A stretch of 5,233 nucleotides of DNA from Solirubrobacter sp044865965 (GCA_044865965.1 JBIOTP010000197.1:1-5233); one strand, 5' to 3'. Positions 1-4,802 are shown, numbered from the stretch's first letter. Program-made: numbers and translations. Notes: a model not told the origin generated them from the sequence alone.

Positions 1-232
1 GCGCATCGCGCTCGAGTCCAACGACAGCCGCCGCATCCGCAGCCTCGTCGCCCGCGGCTTCGGCGTCGCCATCCTGCCGCGCTCGGACGCCGACGAGGCC
101 GACGCCGCGATCGCCGTCGCCGCCCTCGAACCGCCGCTCACGCGCGACATCACGCTCGCCTGGCGAGCCGAGCGCCGCCACTCGCCGGCCGCCGCCGCGT
201 TCCTGGACCTCGCCCAACACACGTTCCGGTGA
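1..232 (+). CDS. LysR-type transcriptional regulator, C-terminal fragment (5' end outside window)
   Basis: Reading frame 2 is open from the left edge to a TGA at 230-232 and encodes the last 76 residues of a LysR-family regulator. The text runs RIALESNDSRRIRSLVARGF, GVAILPRSDA, then a strand ending PPLTRDITLAWR and a final helix SPAAAAFLDLAQ. This is the usual end of the LysR effector-binding domain (periplasmic-binding-protein fold): the LVA-x-G-x-G-V-A-I-LP segment, the R-x-I-x-LAW strand and the closing SPAA-x-x-F helix. LysR proteins are cytoplasmic DNA-binding regulators, typically about 300 residues, so three quarters of the protein, including the helix-turn-helix and the effector pocket entrance, lies upstream. 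The regulated gene, usually divergent from lysR, would also be outside the window. The gene converges on the small minus-strand gene ending at 327. Family assignment is firm; the ligand cannot be told. Confidence 0.9.
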   Translation, partial: RIALESNDSRRIRSLVARGFGVAILPRSDADEADAAIAVAALEPPLTRDITLAWRAERRHSPAAAAFLDLAQHTFR

Positions 233-253
233 CGCTCGAGCGCGCCCTCGACG

Positions 254-272
254 GCGCCGCGCTGCACGGCGC
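254..272. other. GC-rich hairpin between convergent genes, weak terminator candidate
   Basis: GCGCCG at 254-259 pairs perfectly with CGGCGC at 267-272 around a 7-nt loop. It sits 22 bases after the LysR stop, in the 94-base gap between two convergent genes, where a bidirectional terminator would be expected. There is no T-tract on either side, and stems of this size are common by chance at this GC content, so the call is weak. Confidence 0.2.
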
Positions 273-326
273 GTCGCGGCCCGCGATTGCCGCCGCGGCT
301 CGGCGAATCCGTAAGGCGACGCAGGG

Positions 327-527
327 CTACTTGCGCATCAGTTCGCGCAGCCAGGCGGCTACCAGAGCCTGCTGGCGAGCACGTGCGCGGCGCTGCTGCT
401 CCCGGGCGCGGCGGACGAGGGTGGCCCGGCGCTGGCTGTCGGCCCGCGCCCCGGACCACTCCGGTTGTTTGACCGACAGCGACCGGCGCGCCGGCGCCAG
501 CGCCGCGCTCGGCGAATCAGGCATCAT
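327..527 (-). CDS. Small basic protein of unknown function (66 aa)
   Basis: I do not recognise the family. The product is 66 residues from the ATG at 527 (MMPDSPSAALAPARRSLSVK...). An in-frame TTG at 530 directly precedes it, so 67 residues is possible. The ATG is preferred because a strong Shine-Dalgarno GGGGGAG (complement of 536-542) lies 8 bases upstream. The N-terminal half is rich in Pro, Ser and Ala and probably disordered. The C-terminal half (about residues 32-66) is Arg/Gln/Ala-rich with no prolines and should form one long basic helix ending ALVAAWLRELMRK. Such a helix could bind nucleic acid or a partner protein, but that is inference. Codons are strongly G/C-ending, with repeated CAG, CTG and CGC, which supports real coding. 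It converges on the LysR gene and is divergent from the small gene at 628. No membrane segment or cysteines are seen. Confidence 0.6.
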   Translation of the reverse strand: MMPDSPSAALAPARRSLSVKQPEWSGARADSQRRATLVRRAREQQRRARARQQALVAAWLRELMRK

Positions 528-562
528 CAAGAACTCTCCCCCACAGTGAACAGCGGCCCCGG

Positions 563-568
563 ATGGTA
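563..568 (-). promoter_or_regulatory. Possible -10 box for the small gene at 327-527
   Basis: Read on the minus strand this is TACCAT, which fits the TAnnnT pattern and would start a transcript about 30 bases before the ATG at 527. No recognisable -35 hexamer lies 16-19 bases upstream, so support is weak. Confidence 0.2.
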
Positions 569-627
569 ACGCGTGGCGGAGGCTGGGCCGCGCGCGAGAA
601 CCGGGTCCGCGGGCGACGGAGGAGCGA

Positions 628-822
628 ATGGACCAAAGCTCGCCCGACGAGCGCGAGCGCGTCAGCGACGGCGGCGCGCCACCGGATGCACCCCCGGGCG
701 CGTCCGACGGACAGGCACCTCACAACCGCTCGCGCACCCGCAGGTGCCGCCCCACCGAACCGGCCCGCTTCCTCGTCGAGGACATGTCAGCGACGCCGGT
801 CCCGCGGCGCGAAGCGGAATGA
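628..822 (+). CDS. Small hydrophilic protein of unknown function (64 aa)
   Basis: I do not recognise this 64-residue protein. It begins MDQSSPDERERVSDGG and ends FLVEDMSATPVPRREAE. Start choice is supported by GGAGG at 618-622 placed 5 bases before the ATG. About 83 percent of codons end in G or C, in line with the neighbours. The first half is dominated by Asp, Glu, Gly, Pro and Ser and is probably disordered. A basic stretch near residues 34-42 (RSRTRRCRP, with the single cysteine) precedes the only hydrophobic patch, PARFLVEDM, which might be a short binding motif. No signal peptide or membrane helix is visible. The gene is divergent from 327-527, leaving about 100 bases for shared control signals, and convergent with the DUF2493 gene. 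Composition and ribosome binding site favour a genuine gene; a chance frame remains possible. Confidence 0.5.
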   Translation: MDQSSPDERERVSDGGAPPDAPPGASDGQAPHNRSRTRRCRPTEPARFLVEDMSATPVPRREAE

Positions 823-874
823 GGGCTGGCGCTCTATATGGAGGCGGTTCCCCGGGCACTACAACGCGCTCGGG

Positions 875-1289
875 CTAGCGCGGCCGAGCTTCGCGACCGA
901 CGACCCGGACGGGGATGTCGCGCCGGCGCGCGTGGTCGATCGTGTGCTGGGTGCCGCGACTGCCGTTGGAGAAGGCGATCACGTAGCGGTGCGGGACCTC
1001 GGCGAGCCGGTCGAGCATCTGGACGTTGCGTCGGTAACCCGCCGAGCGGCCGTGGCGATCGCAGCGCGGGGTAGACCTCGACGGCCAGGCCCATGTCACG
1101 GGCGCATGCCTCGGCCTGGTGATCGGCGCCGCGCGCACCGCCCGCGATCACCACCAGTCGCTCGGCCCCGAACCGCGCCACGGCCCGCTCGAGCTGCTCG
1201 CGCACCGCGTCCTCGTTGCTCCAGTCGCGCGAGCCGCACAGCAGCATCGCCACGTCCTTGGCGGCCTCCGTGTTCGGTTGACGCCGCAT
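875..1289 (-). pseudogene. DUF2493 (SLOG superfamily, YspA-like) protein, frameshifted
   Basis: The minus strand encodes a DUF2493 protein in two frames. The first part (1289 to about 1065, 75 residues) carries the opening strand and GSRDW motif (MLLCGSRDWSNEDAV), then the glycine-rich nucleotide-binding turn VVIAGGARGADHQAE and the strand VEVYPA. The second part, in another frame from 1060 to the stop at 877-875 (61 residues), supplies DRHGRSAGYRRNVQMLDRLA, VIAFSNGSRGTQHTIDHARR and PVRVV. These are the W/DRHG-x-x-AG-x-x-RN-x-x-ML and (F)xxGxRGT-x-x-x-I blocks of the same family. Joined, they give about 138 residues, the normal family length. SLOG-fold proteins are thought to bind nucleotide-derived ligands; the role of this subfamily is not settled. 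The shift falls at 1061-1064, where the four bases between the GCG and GAT codons should be a multiple of three. The start could be ATG 1289, GTG 1253, or ATG 1247 with AAGGA 7 bases upstream. A sequencing error is possible. Confidence 0.85.
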
Positions 1290-1335
1290 GACCGGCGCCA
1301 GCGGCCGCCCGGCCCGGCCGGAACCCGAGCGCCGC

Positions 1336-1358
1336 GCGGGCCCGCCAGGGAGGCCCGC
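1336..1358. other. Inverted repeat, 7-bp GC stem
   Basis: GCGGGCC at 1336-1342 and GGCCCGC at 1352-1358 form a perfect 7-bp stem with a 9-nt loop. It lies 47 bases upstream of the annotated DUF2493 start. No T-tract is present. It could be an RNA structure or operator, but function is unknown. Confidence 0.35.
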
Positions 1359-1385
1359 CCGTCAGGGCCGGCACGCCGACGCGCA

Positions 1386-1407
1386 GCGCGGGCCTTGCAG
1401 GCCGCGC
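1386..1407. other. Strong bulged hairpin, 9 bp with 3-nt loop
   Basis: GCGCGGGCCT (1386-1395) pairs with AGGCCGCGC (1399-1407) over nine G-C/A-T pairs, with one bulged G at 1390 and a TGC loop. It is the most stable-looking fold in the non-coding stretch and lies close to the 1336-1358 stem, so the two may belong to one structured RNA or repeat remnant. There is no T-run after it on either strand, which argues against a classical intrinsic terminator. Confidence 0.4.
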
Positions 1408-1681
1408 CGGGCGGCCGCACGGTCGCCGCACATGCAAGCGCAACCGGGCAAGCCATGCGCAGGTCAACCCGCGACAGACTGGCTGGTGTCGTGCGAGGCG
1501 TCGCGCCGGCGGGTGAGGGCCGGATTCGCTACGAGGGGGGTGGGACAGCTTCGGAAGCACAGGGCTGTAGAACGGCAGTCGAATGACAGCGGGTGGTCGC
1601 GCGCCGCGAATCGCGAGGATGTGCGCCATCGCGCTCGGTCACGTGGGATGCGCCTGTCGTGCTCGACGTCGCCTGGCCGAC

Positions 1682-1695
1682 GCGATTCGAATCGC
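1682..1695. promoter_or_regulatory. Perfect 14-bp palindrome GCGATTCGAATCGC, operator candidate
   Basis: GCGATTCGAATCGC is identical to its reverse complement and centres on TTCGAA. It sits 39 bases before the -35 box proposed for the thioredoxin-fold gene at 1825, a position where a dimeric regulator could bind. It is AT-richer than its surroundings, which makes chance less likely. No regulator for it is identified. Confidence 0.4.
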
Positions 1696-1733
1696 TTCCT
1701 CCGGCCGGGCCGTGATTCGGTGCGACGGGCTCG

Positions 1734-1763
1734 TTGACTGCGCAAGCGTCCCCGTGGTATGGC
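1734..1763 (+). promoter_or_regulatory. Sigma-70-type promoter for the gene at 1825
   Basis: A -35 box TTGACT (1734-1739, five of six matches to TTGACA) is followed after 18 bases by TATGGC (1758-1763). The -10 is preceded by TG at 1755-1756, giving an extended -10 (TGnTAT). Transcription would start near 1770 and leave a leader of about 55 bases before the ATG at 1825. The -10 matches only in its first half, so the call is moderate. Confidence 0.4.
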
Positions 1764-1824
1764 TGCGACCGGGCCACCGCCGCCGGCGCGTGGCGTCCAG
1801 AACACACGATGAGGAACGGTTTGC

Positions 1825-2445
1825 ATGGGTGAGGTCGTCAGGCTGGCCGACCGCCGCGAGCGGGGCCGGGCGGTGGAGCTCTTCTTCGACCTCGCATCGC
1901 CGTTCACCTACCTCGCGGCCGAGCGCGTCGACCGAGCGTTCGACACTGTCACGTGGTCGCCCGCGTGCGCGCGCACGCTGTGCTGCCGCTGCCGGCCGAC
2001 GGACCCCGCCGAAGTCGAGGCCGTGGTGGCGCACGCCGAGGCGCGCGCGGGCGCCCTGCGTCTGCCGCTGGTATGGCCCGAGCGCTGGCCGGCGCCCGTG
2101 CCGGCGGCGATGCGCGTGGCCCACCACGCCGCTCACCACGGCCGCGGCGGCGCCTTCGTGCTCGCCGCGACGCGGCTCGCGTTCGCGGGCGGCTTCGACC
2201 TCAACGACCCCGAGATCCTGACCGACGCGGCCGTCGCCGCCCGCCTGCCCGTCGCCGCCTGCCTGCGCGCCGCGCGCCAGGAGCGCCGCGACGGCGCCAT
2301 CGAGGCGGCCGCGCGCCGCCTGCTCGGCGTGGCCGCCGACCGGCTGCCCGCGCTGGCCGTCGATCGCCGGCTGTTCTGCGGCGAGCACCGGGTCGACCAC
2401 GCGGCCGCCTACGCGCGGCTGCACGCCGCCGCGAATCGCCGGTGA
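1825..2445 (+). CDS. DsbA-family / 2-hydroxychromene-2-carboxylate isomerase-like protein (206 aa)
   Basis: This is a thioredoxin-fold protein of the DSBA/HCCA-isomerase (kappa GST-like) family. Residues 18-30 read ELFFDLASPFTYL, the family's first strand with the SPxxYL motif; S25 occupies the position of the active serine of kappa-class GSTs. An inserted helical domain follows, with LPLVWPERWPAPVPAAMRVA (80-99) and FVLAATRLAFAGGFDLNDPEI (111-131). RLPALAVDRRLFCGE (173-187) is the second half of the thioredoxin fold, with cis-proline candidate P175. There is no CxxC redox motif, so it is more likely a glutathione- or thiol-dependent isomerase or transferase than a disulfide oxidase; the substrate is unknown. 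It is cytosolic, with no signal peptide, and about 206 residues matches the family. The ATG is set by GAGGA at 1811-1815, 9 bases upstream. Odd: four cysteines lie within residues 48-56 (C48, C53, C54, C56). It appears monocistronic. Confidence 0.85.
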   Translation: MGEVVRLADRRERGRAVELFFDLASPFTYLAAERVDRAFDTVTWSPACARTLCCRCRPTDPAEVEAVVAHAEARAGALRLPLVWPERWPAPVPAAMRVAHHAAHHGRGGAFVLAATRLAFAGGFDLNDPEILTDAAVAARLPVAACLRAARQERRDGAIEAAARRLLGVAADRLPALAVDRRLFCGEHRVDHAAAYARLHAAANRR

Positions 2446-2542
2446 GGCAGCGCTCGCCTCCAACGCTCGCTGACGGAACCTATGACGAGCAAGGGCTGAA
2501 ATCGGCGTAGCGGCGCGGGATCGGCCACACCGCGGGAGAGCC

Positions 2543-2553
2543 GTTATGGCAAT
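2543..2553 (+). repeat. Short dispersed motif copy 1 (GTTATGGCAAT)
   Basis: One of four copies of a motif with consensus GTTATGGCAAC. This copy has a purine-rich GGGAGA just before it, as do the copies at 4544 and 5037 (GGAAGG). It is the only copy not placed next to the stop codon of a supported gene. Confidence 0.4.
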
Positions 2554-2693
2554 CGCCGAGCGCGCACGTGACGTCGGCCAGCTCACGCTAGACGCGCGCA
2601 TCGCCCGCCGACGAGCCATGCGTCGGCCGATCTCTGAGAGGCGCGATTGCGGGCGTGCCGCTTCAGCCGACATGCGGACTCGTCGAGGCCGCG

Positions 2694-2699
2694 TATCAT
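2694..2699 (+). promoter_or_regulatory. -10 box (TATCAT) for a leaderless Uma2 transcript
   Basis: TATCAT differs from TATAAT at one base. It ends 7 bases before the GTG at 2707, so transcription would begin at or within a base of the start codon, an arrangement well known for leaderless mRNAs in actinobacteria. No good -35 hexamer is seen, and the nearest purine-rich SD candidate (GAGG, 2685-2688) is too far from the GTG to serve. Confidence 0.45.
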
Positions 2700-2706
2700 C
2701 GGCGCG

Positions 2707-3243
2707 GTGGCCGCCACCCCGACGCTTCACCGACTCGCACCGGAGTTGTATGACCGGATGGTCGACGCCGGCCTGCTCGAAGGCGAGCCGGTCGAGCTCG
2801 TCGACGGGCTGCTCGTTCACGTGACGCCGCAAGGTGCCGAGCACGCCGCGCTCGTGCAGCGCCTGACCCGGCACTTCGCCGCTCGCGCGGAGCTGCTGCG
2901 CGTCCAGTTGCCGCTCGCGGTACCCGACGGTCGCCCGGAGCCCGACGTGGCGCTCGCACACAGCGCCGGCATTCACGAGCATCCGCGCACCGCCGCGCTC
3001 GTCGTCGAGGTCGCGGTGACCTCGTGGGTGGATGACCTCGCCAAGCTGCCCAGCTACGCCGCCGCCGAGGTCGGCGTCGTCTGGGTCATCAACGTGCCCG
3101 TCCGCCAGGCGCACGTCTTCGAGCACCCGCACGAGCGCCACTACGACTCCGAGCGCGTGCTCGCAGCCGGCGACACCCTGCACGCGCCCGTCGACGGTGT
3201 GCCGCCGCTGCCGGTCAGCGAGCTGTTCGCCGACTTCGGCTGA
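2707..3243 (+). CDS. Uma2-family (DUF820) PD-(D/E)XK nuclease-fold protein (178 aa)
   Basis: The protein belongs to the Uma2/DUF820 family, a large group of putative restriction-endonuclease-like proteins common in cyanobacteria and actinobacteria. Numbering from the GTG at 2707, residues 7-24 (LHRLAPELYDRMVDAGLL) form the usual first helix. PVELVDGLLVHVTPQG (28-43) is the conserved E-x-x-x-G strand with E30. RPEPDVALA (76-84) carries D80, and LVVEVAVTSWVDDLAKLPSYA (98-118) carries E101-x-A103, the S/D segment and K113. Together these are the PD-(D/E)XK core with the family's final K-x-x-x-YA helix, followed by GVVWVINV. The core is complete, so the protein may be active; the substrate and role of Uma2 proteins are unsettled. 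The frame extends upstream to an ATG at 2647, but homology-like sequence begins only at the GTG, which also fits a leaderless start. Length is typical. No partner gene is adjacent. Confidence 0.88.
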   Translation: MAATPTLHRLAPELYDRMVDAGLLEGEPVELVDGLLVHVTPQGAEHAALVQRLTRHFAARAELLRVQLPLAVPDGRPEPDVALAHSAGIHEHPRTAALVVEVAVTSWVDDLAKLPSYAAAEVGVVWVINVPVRQAHVFEHPHERHYDSERVLAAGDTLHAPVDGVPPLPVSELFADFG

Positions 3244-3247
3244 CTCC

Positions 3248-3257
3248 GTTGCCATAG
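3248..3257 (-). repeat. Short dispersed motif copy 2 (CTATGGCAAC on the minus strand)
   Basis: Read on the plus strand it is GTTGCCATAG, beginning 4 bases after the Uma2 stop codon. The orientation relative to the gene (GTTGCCATA following the stop) is the same as for the copies downstream of the genes at 4563 and 5048. Confidence 0.4.
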
Positions 3258-3299
3258 CGCGAGCGTCGGGCCCGGTGTGGAGGGCCGCATGGCGCCTCC

Positions 3300-3566
3300 T
3301 CATGCTGAACCGCCGGCTCGCCGAGCAGCTCGATGCCGCGACGGCTCGTCGATCGTCTTGCGCGCCTCTGCTACGCCGGGGTGCTCGGTGTCGAGCGCGT
3401 CGCGAACGCCGCCTCGTTGAGCCCGTGCAGCGCGATGCCGTGCGGCGGCCCAGGGGCCTGGGGCGGCTCGTCGAGCGCTCGCGCCAGCCGCCAATAGCTG
3501 CGGGCGTGACGGTACCGGGCCCGCGTGCCAGCGCGTGACCGGTGACCTCCGGCCGGCCTTCCCGGG
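3300..3566 (-). pseudogene. Possible decayed coding remnant, family unknown
   Basis: Protein-like text on the minus strand jumps between frames. From about 3523 to a TAG at 3373-3371 one frame reads RARYRHARSYWRLARALDEP and then HGIALHGLNEAAFATR, with balanced composition unlike the Arg/Ala runs of non-coding frames. A second frame then gives DALDTEHPGVAEARKTIDEP, and a third gives RGIELLGEPAVQHEEAP near 3300-3340. No start codon with a ribosome binding site exists, and the first frame is open back to the stop of the winged-helix gene. Three frame changes in about 220 bases would mean an old, decaying gene. I cannot name the parent family, and a chance run of plausible text in high-GC DNA is a real alternative. 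Confidence 0.25.
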
Positions 3567-4367
3567 CTAGTCGTCGCTCAGGTAGCCGGTTGCGGTCGTC
3601 CCGCCGAACGGCGTGAACCAATTCTCGATGCGCTGATCGGCGACGCCCATCCGGACGTTGATCGGGTTGTGGCCGGCCAGCGCCGCGTCGGCCGGCTCCT
3701 CCATGTCGAACATGTTCAGGACGTCGTCGTCCTCGAACAGCTCGAACACGCCGCGTAGCGCCTCGACCGCTGATGAGGTCTCATCTTCGGTGAGCTCGCC
3801 GTTGTCAGCGCGCATCTCCAGGTGCGCCGTGGCGTGCTCGATGAGCCGCACGGCGAGGATCTCCTCGGCGACGCAGCCGGCCGGATGGCCGTCGGAGAGG
3901 CGAGCCATCAGCGCGACAGCGGCCGCGAACAGATCGAGCGCGAGCGCCTCGTCGACCGCCTCGGCGAACGCGGGCGGGACGAGCTCGGCGGCGTGGGCGA
4001 TCGGGTCGCCGTTGAGGCGCTGGTAGCGGAACTCGTCCACGAGCACCACGCCGCCGTGGACAAGCGCCTGTCGGGCGTGCAGGTCGTCGATGACCCGCGG
4101 CAGGAAGTGCAGCGCGTACCACGAGACCTCGCCGCCAGCGGCGAGGAACTGGCGCCCGGCGTCCAGCAGGAGCGGCGACTCGTGCCCCTGCCGGTCGGTG
4201 AGCATCAGCCCGGCTGCTTCGAGCTGCTCGATCTCCAGCCCGACCGACTGCTCGCTCATGTCGAGCTCGGAGGCCAGGGCCGGGAGGTCCAACGGCTCGT
4301 TGGCGGCCTGAGCGACGCCGGCGGCTTGCAGCAGGGCGATGCGGGGGTCTCGGGTCGGTTCGTCCAT
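3567..4367 (-). CDS. Acidic winged-helix protein of unknown function (266 aa)
   Basis: From ATG 4367 the product has 266 residues. Residues 9-60 look like a winged helix-turn-helix: RIALLQAAG, a helix LPALASELDM, a recognition-like helix SEQSVGLEIEQLEAAGLM and a short wing LTDRQGHESPLLL. DAGRQFL follows, as in many small regulators. The remaining 190 residues are mostly helical and match no family I know. They include WYALHFLPRVIDDLHARQAL (83-102), LVDEFRYQRLNGDPI and LDLFAAAVALMARLSDGHPA, and end in a strongly acidic run VFELFEDDDVLNMFDMEEPAD followed by HNPINVRMGVADQRIENWFTPFGG. No signal peptide or membrane helix is seen. A regulator with an unknown sensor domain is the simplest reading, though the overall acidity is unusual for a DNA-binding protein. 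The frame extends to a GTG at 4460, but that leader looks non-coding. Neither start has a strong SD. Codon use is typical of the window. Confidence 0.75.
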   Translation of the reverse strand: MDEPTRDPRIALLQAAGVAQAANEPLDLPALASELDMSEQSVGLEIEQLEAAGLMLTDRQGHESPLLLDAGRQFLAAGGEVSWYALHFLPRVIDDLHARQALVHGGVVLVDEFRYQRLNGDPIAHAAELVPPAFAEAVDEALALDLFAAAVALMARLSDGHPAGCVAEEILAVRLIEHATAHLEMRADNGELTEDETSSAVEALRGVFELFEDDDVLNMFDMEEPADAALAGHNPINVRMGVADQRIENWFTPFGGTTATGYLSDD

Positions 4368-4424
4368 CGAGGCGGTCTCGGCAGCCGTCTCGTAGCCGGT
4401 CAGCGATGTTCGCCGTGCGCGATC

Positions 4425-4430
4425 ACTGTA
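4425..4430 (-). promoter_or_regulatory. Possible -10 box for the winged-helix gene
   Basis: On the minus strand this is TACAGT (TAnnnT), 57 bases before the ATG at 4367, giving a leader of roughly 50 bases. If it is the promoter, the upstream GTG at 4460 cannot be the start. No clear -35 hexamer is found at the proper distance. Confidence 0.22.
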
Positions 4431-4543
4431 CGGGAGGCCCAGGACCGAGCCGGCGGTCACGGCCGCGGCTGTCTATGCGCCCGGAGGTCTGACGCTCGCC
4501 AAGCTTGCTTCTGGCGCGGATCGGCTGCCGTGCCGAGGGAAGG

Positions 4544-4554
4544 TTTATGGCAAC
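4544..4554 (+). repeat. Short dispersed motif copy 3 (TTTATGGCAAC)
   Basis: Preceded by GGGAAGG. Read on the minus strand it is GTTGCCATAAA, beginning 8 bases after the TAA of the secreted-protein gene (4563-4565). Confidence 0.4.
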
Positions 4555-4562
4555 TTGGGCGC

Positions 4563-4802
4563 TTACGGGCGCGGTTCGCAGAGCGTCGCGTGGACCGAGT
4601 GCACGAAATCGTCGGCCTCTCCGAGCTGAGCGAGGCTCGCAGCGCCCTGGCCGAAGCCGGGACCAAGCTGCTGGGCCAGGCTCGCCGCCAACTGGCCGGC
4701 CGCCTGACAGCTGCCGTGTAGTTCCTCAGCGGGCGCACTAGCTGCCGATCCCAGCGACAGCACCCCGCTAGCGATGATGGCTGCGACCACCTTCCTGCGC
4801 AT
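4563..4802 (-). CDS. Small secreted protein with signal peptide and two cysteines (79 aa)
   Basis: The start is ATG 4802, fixed by a strong GAGGAGG (complement of 4808-4814) 5 bases upstream. An ATG 20 codons earlier (4862) lacks such a site and would put charged residues ahead of the signal sequence. The product opens MRRKVVAAIIASGVLSLGSA, a textbook Sec signal peptide with a basic n-region and hydrophobic core. ASA at residues 21-23 gives a likely cleavage before PAEELHG. The predicted mature part is about 56 residues with just two cysteines, C32 and C75, near its two ends, which suggests one disulfide that closes the chain. Between them lies QAAGQLAASLAQQLGPGF and a similar second segment GQGAASLAQLGEADDFVHSV, so a helical hairpin is plausible. 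The family is not recognised. It is exported or periplasm/wall-associated by inference. It is a single-gene unit, 102 bases upstream of the winged-helix frame on the same strand. Confidence 0.75.
   Translation of the reverse strand: MRRKVVAAIIASGVLSLGSAASAPAEELHGSCQAAGQLAASLAQQLGPGFGQGAASLAQLGEADDFVHSVHATLCEPRP

Larger units (their letters stand above)
1290..1733. other. Gene-poor stretch with GC hairpins and a palindrome
   Basis: No convincing gene was found on either strand. The open frames here translate to low-complexity Arg/Ala/Pro/Gly text typical of non-coding high-GC DNA, and none has a credible start with a ribosome binding site. The stretch contains two strong hairpins near the DUF2493 start side and a 14-bp palindrome near its right end, given as separate entries. 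It also serves as the upstream region for the divergently read genes on both sides. It could hide a small RNA or decayed genes; nothing in the sequence decides this. Confidence 0.5.
2446..2706. other. Intergenic stretch between the thioredoxin-fold and Uma2 genes
   Basis: No gene can be supported here. A plus-strand frame opens at ATG 2546 behind a GGGAGA, but its product turns into Arg/Ser-rich text and runs into the Uma2 gene in another frame, so it is probably not real. A weak stem (GAGGC 2444-2448 with GCCTC 2456-2460) follows the preceding stop codon without a T-tract. The stretch holds one copy of the TTATGGCAA motif and, at its right end, the proposed Uma2 promoter. Confidence 0.5.
3244..3566. 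other. Intergenic stretch containing a possible decayed minus-strand gene
   Basis: This 323-base gap lies between convergent genes (Uma2 ending 3243 and the winged-helix gene ending 3567). Apart from one TTGCCATA motif copy just after the Uma2 stop, the only coding-like signal is on the minus strand, entered separately as a remnant. No terminator with a T-tract is seen. Confidence 0.45.

Noticed and set aside
1061..1075. Programmed frameshift site in the DUF2493 gene
   Set aside because: The only homopolymer nearby (CCCC on the minus strand) would give the wrong frame on -1 slippage, and no +1 shift signal is recognisable.
563..1291. 242-codon open plus-strand frame
   Set aside because: It overlaps the 628-822 gene and the antisense of the DUF2493 gene, is Arg/Ala/Pro-rich and lacks a ribosome binding site.
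1684..1693. T-loop-like string GATTCGAATC suggesting a tRNA
   Set aside because: The base before TTC is A instead of G on both strands, the flanking stem does not pair as a T-arm, and no acceptor, D or anticodon arm can be built around it.
1000..2795. Shared 16-mer GGCGAGCCGGTCGAGC near 1000 and 2780
   Set aside because: It lies in unrelated codons on opposite coding strands, and a match of this size is not surprising in DNA so biased toward C and G.
2546..2824. 92-codon plus-strand frame with GGGAGA before its ATG
   Set aside because: The product is Arg/Ser-rich with no pattern, its second half overlaps the Uma2 gene in another frame, and its start coincides with the dispersed TTATGGCAA motif found at non-start sites.
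1639..3621. Very long (660-codon) open minus-strand frame
   Set aside because: It lies antisense to the well-supported thioredoxin-fold and Uma2 genes, its product is Arg/Ala/Gly-rich without domains, and long open antisense frames are normal at this GC content.
3822..4721. 299-codon open plus-strand frame
   Set aside because: It is antisense to the winged-helix and secreted-protein genes, which have better composition, a signal peptide and ribosome binding sites; no family features are seen in the plus-strand product.
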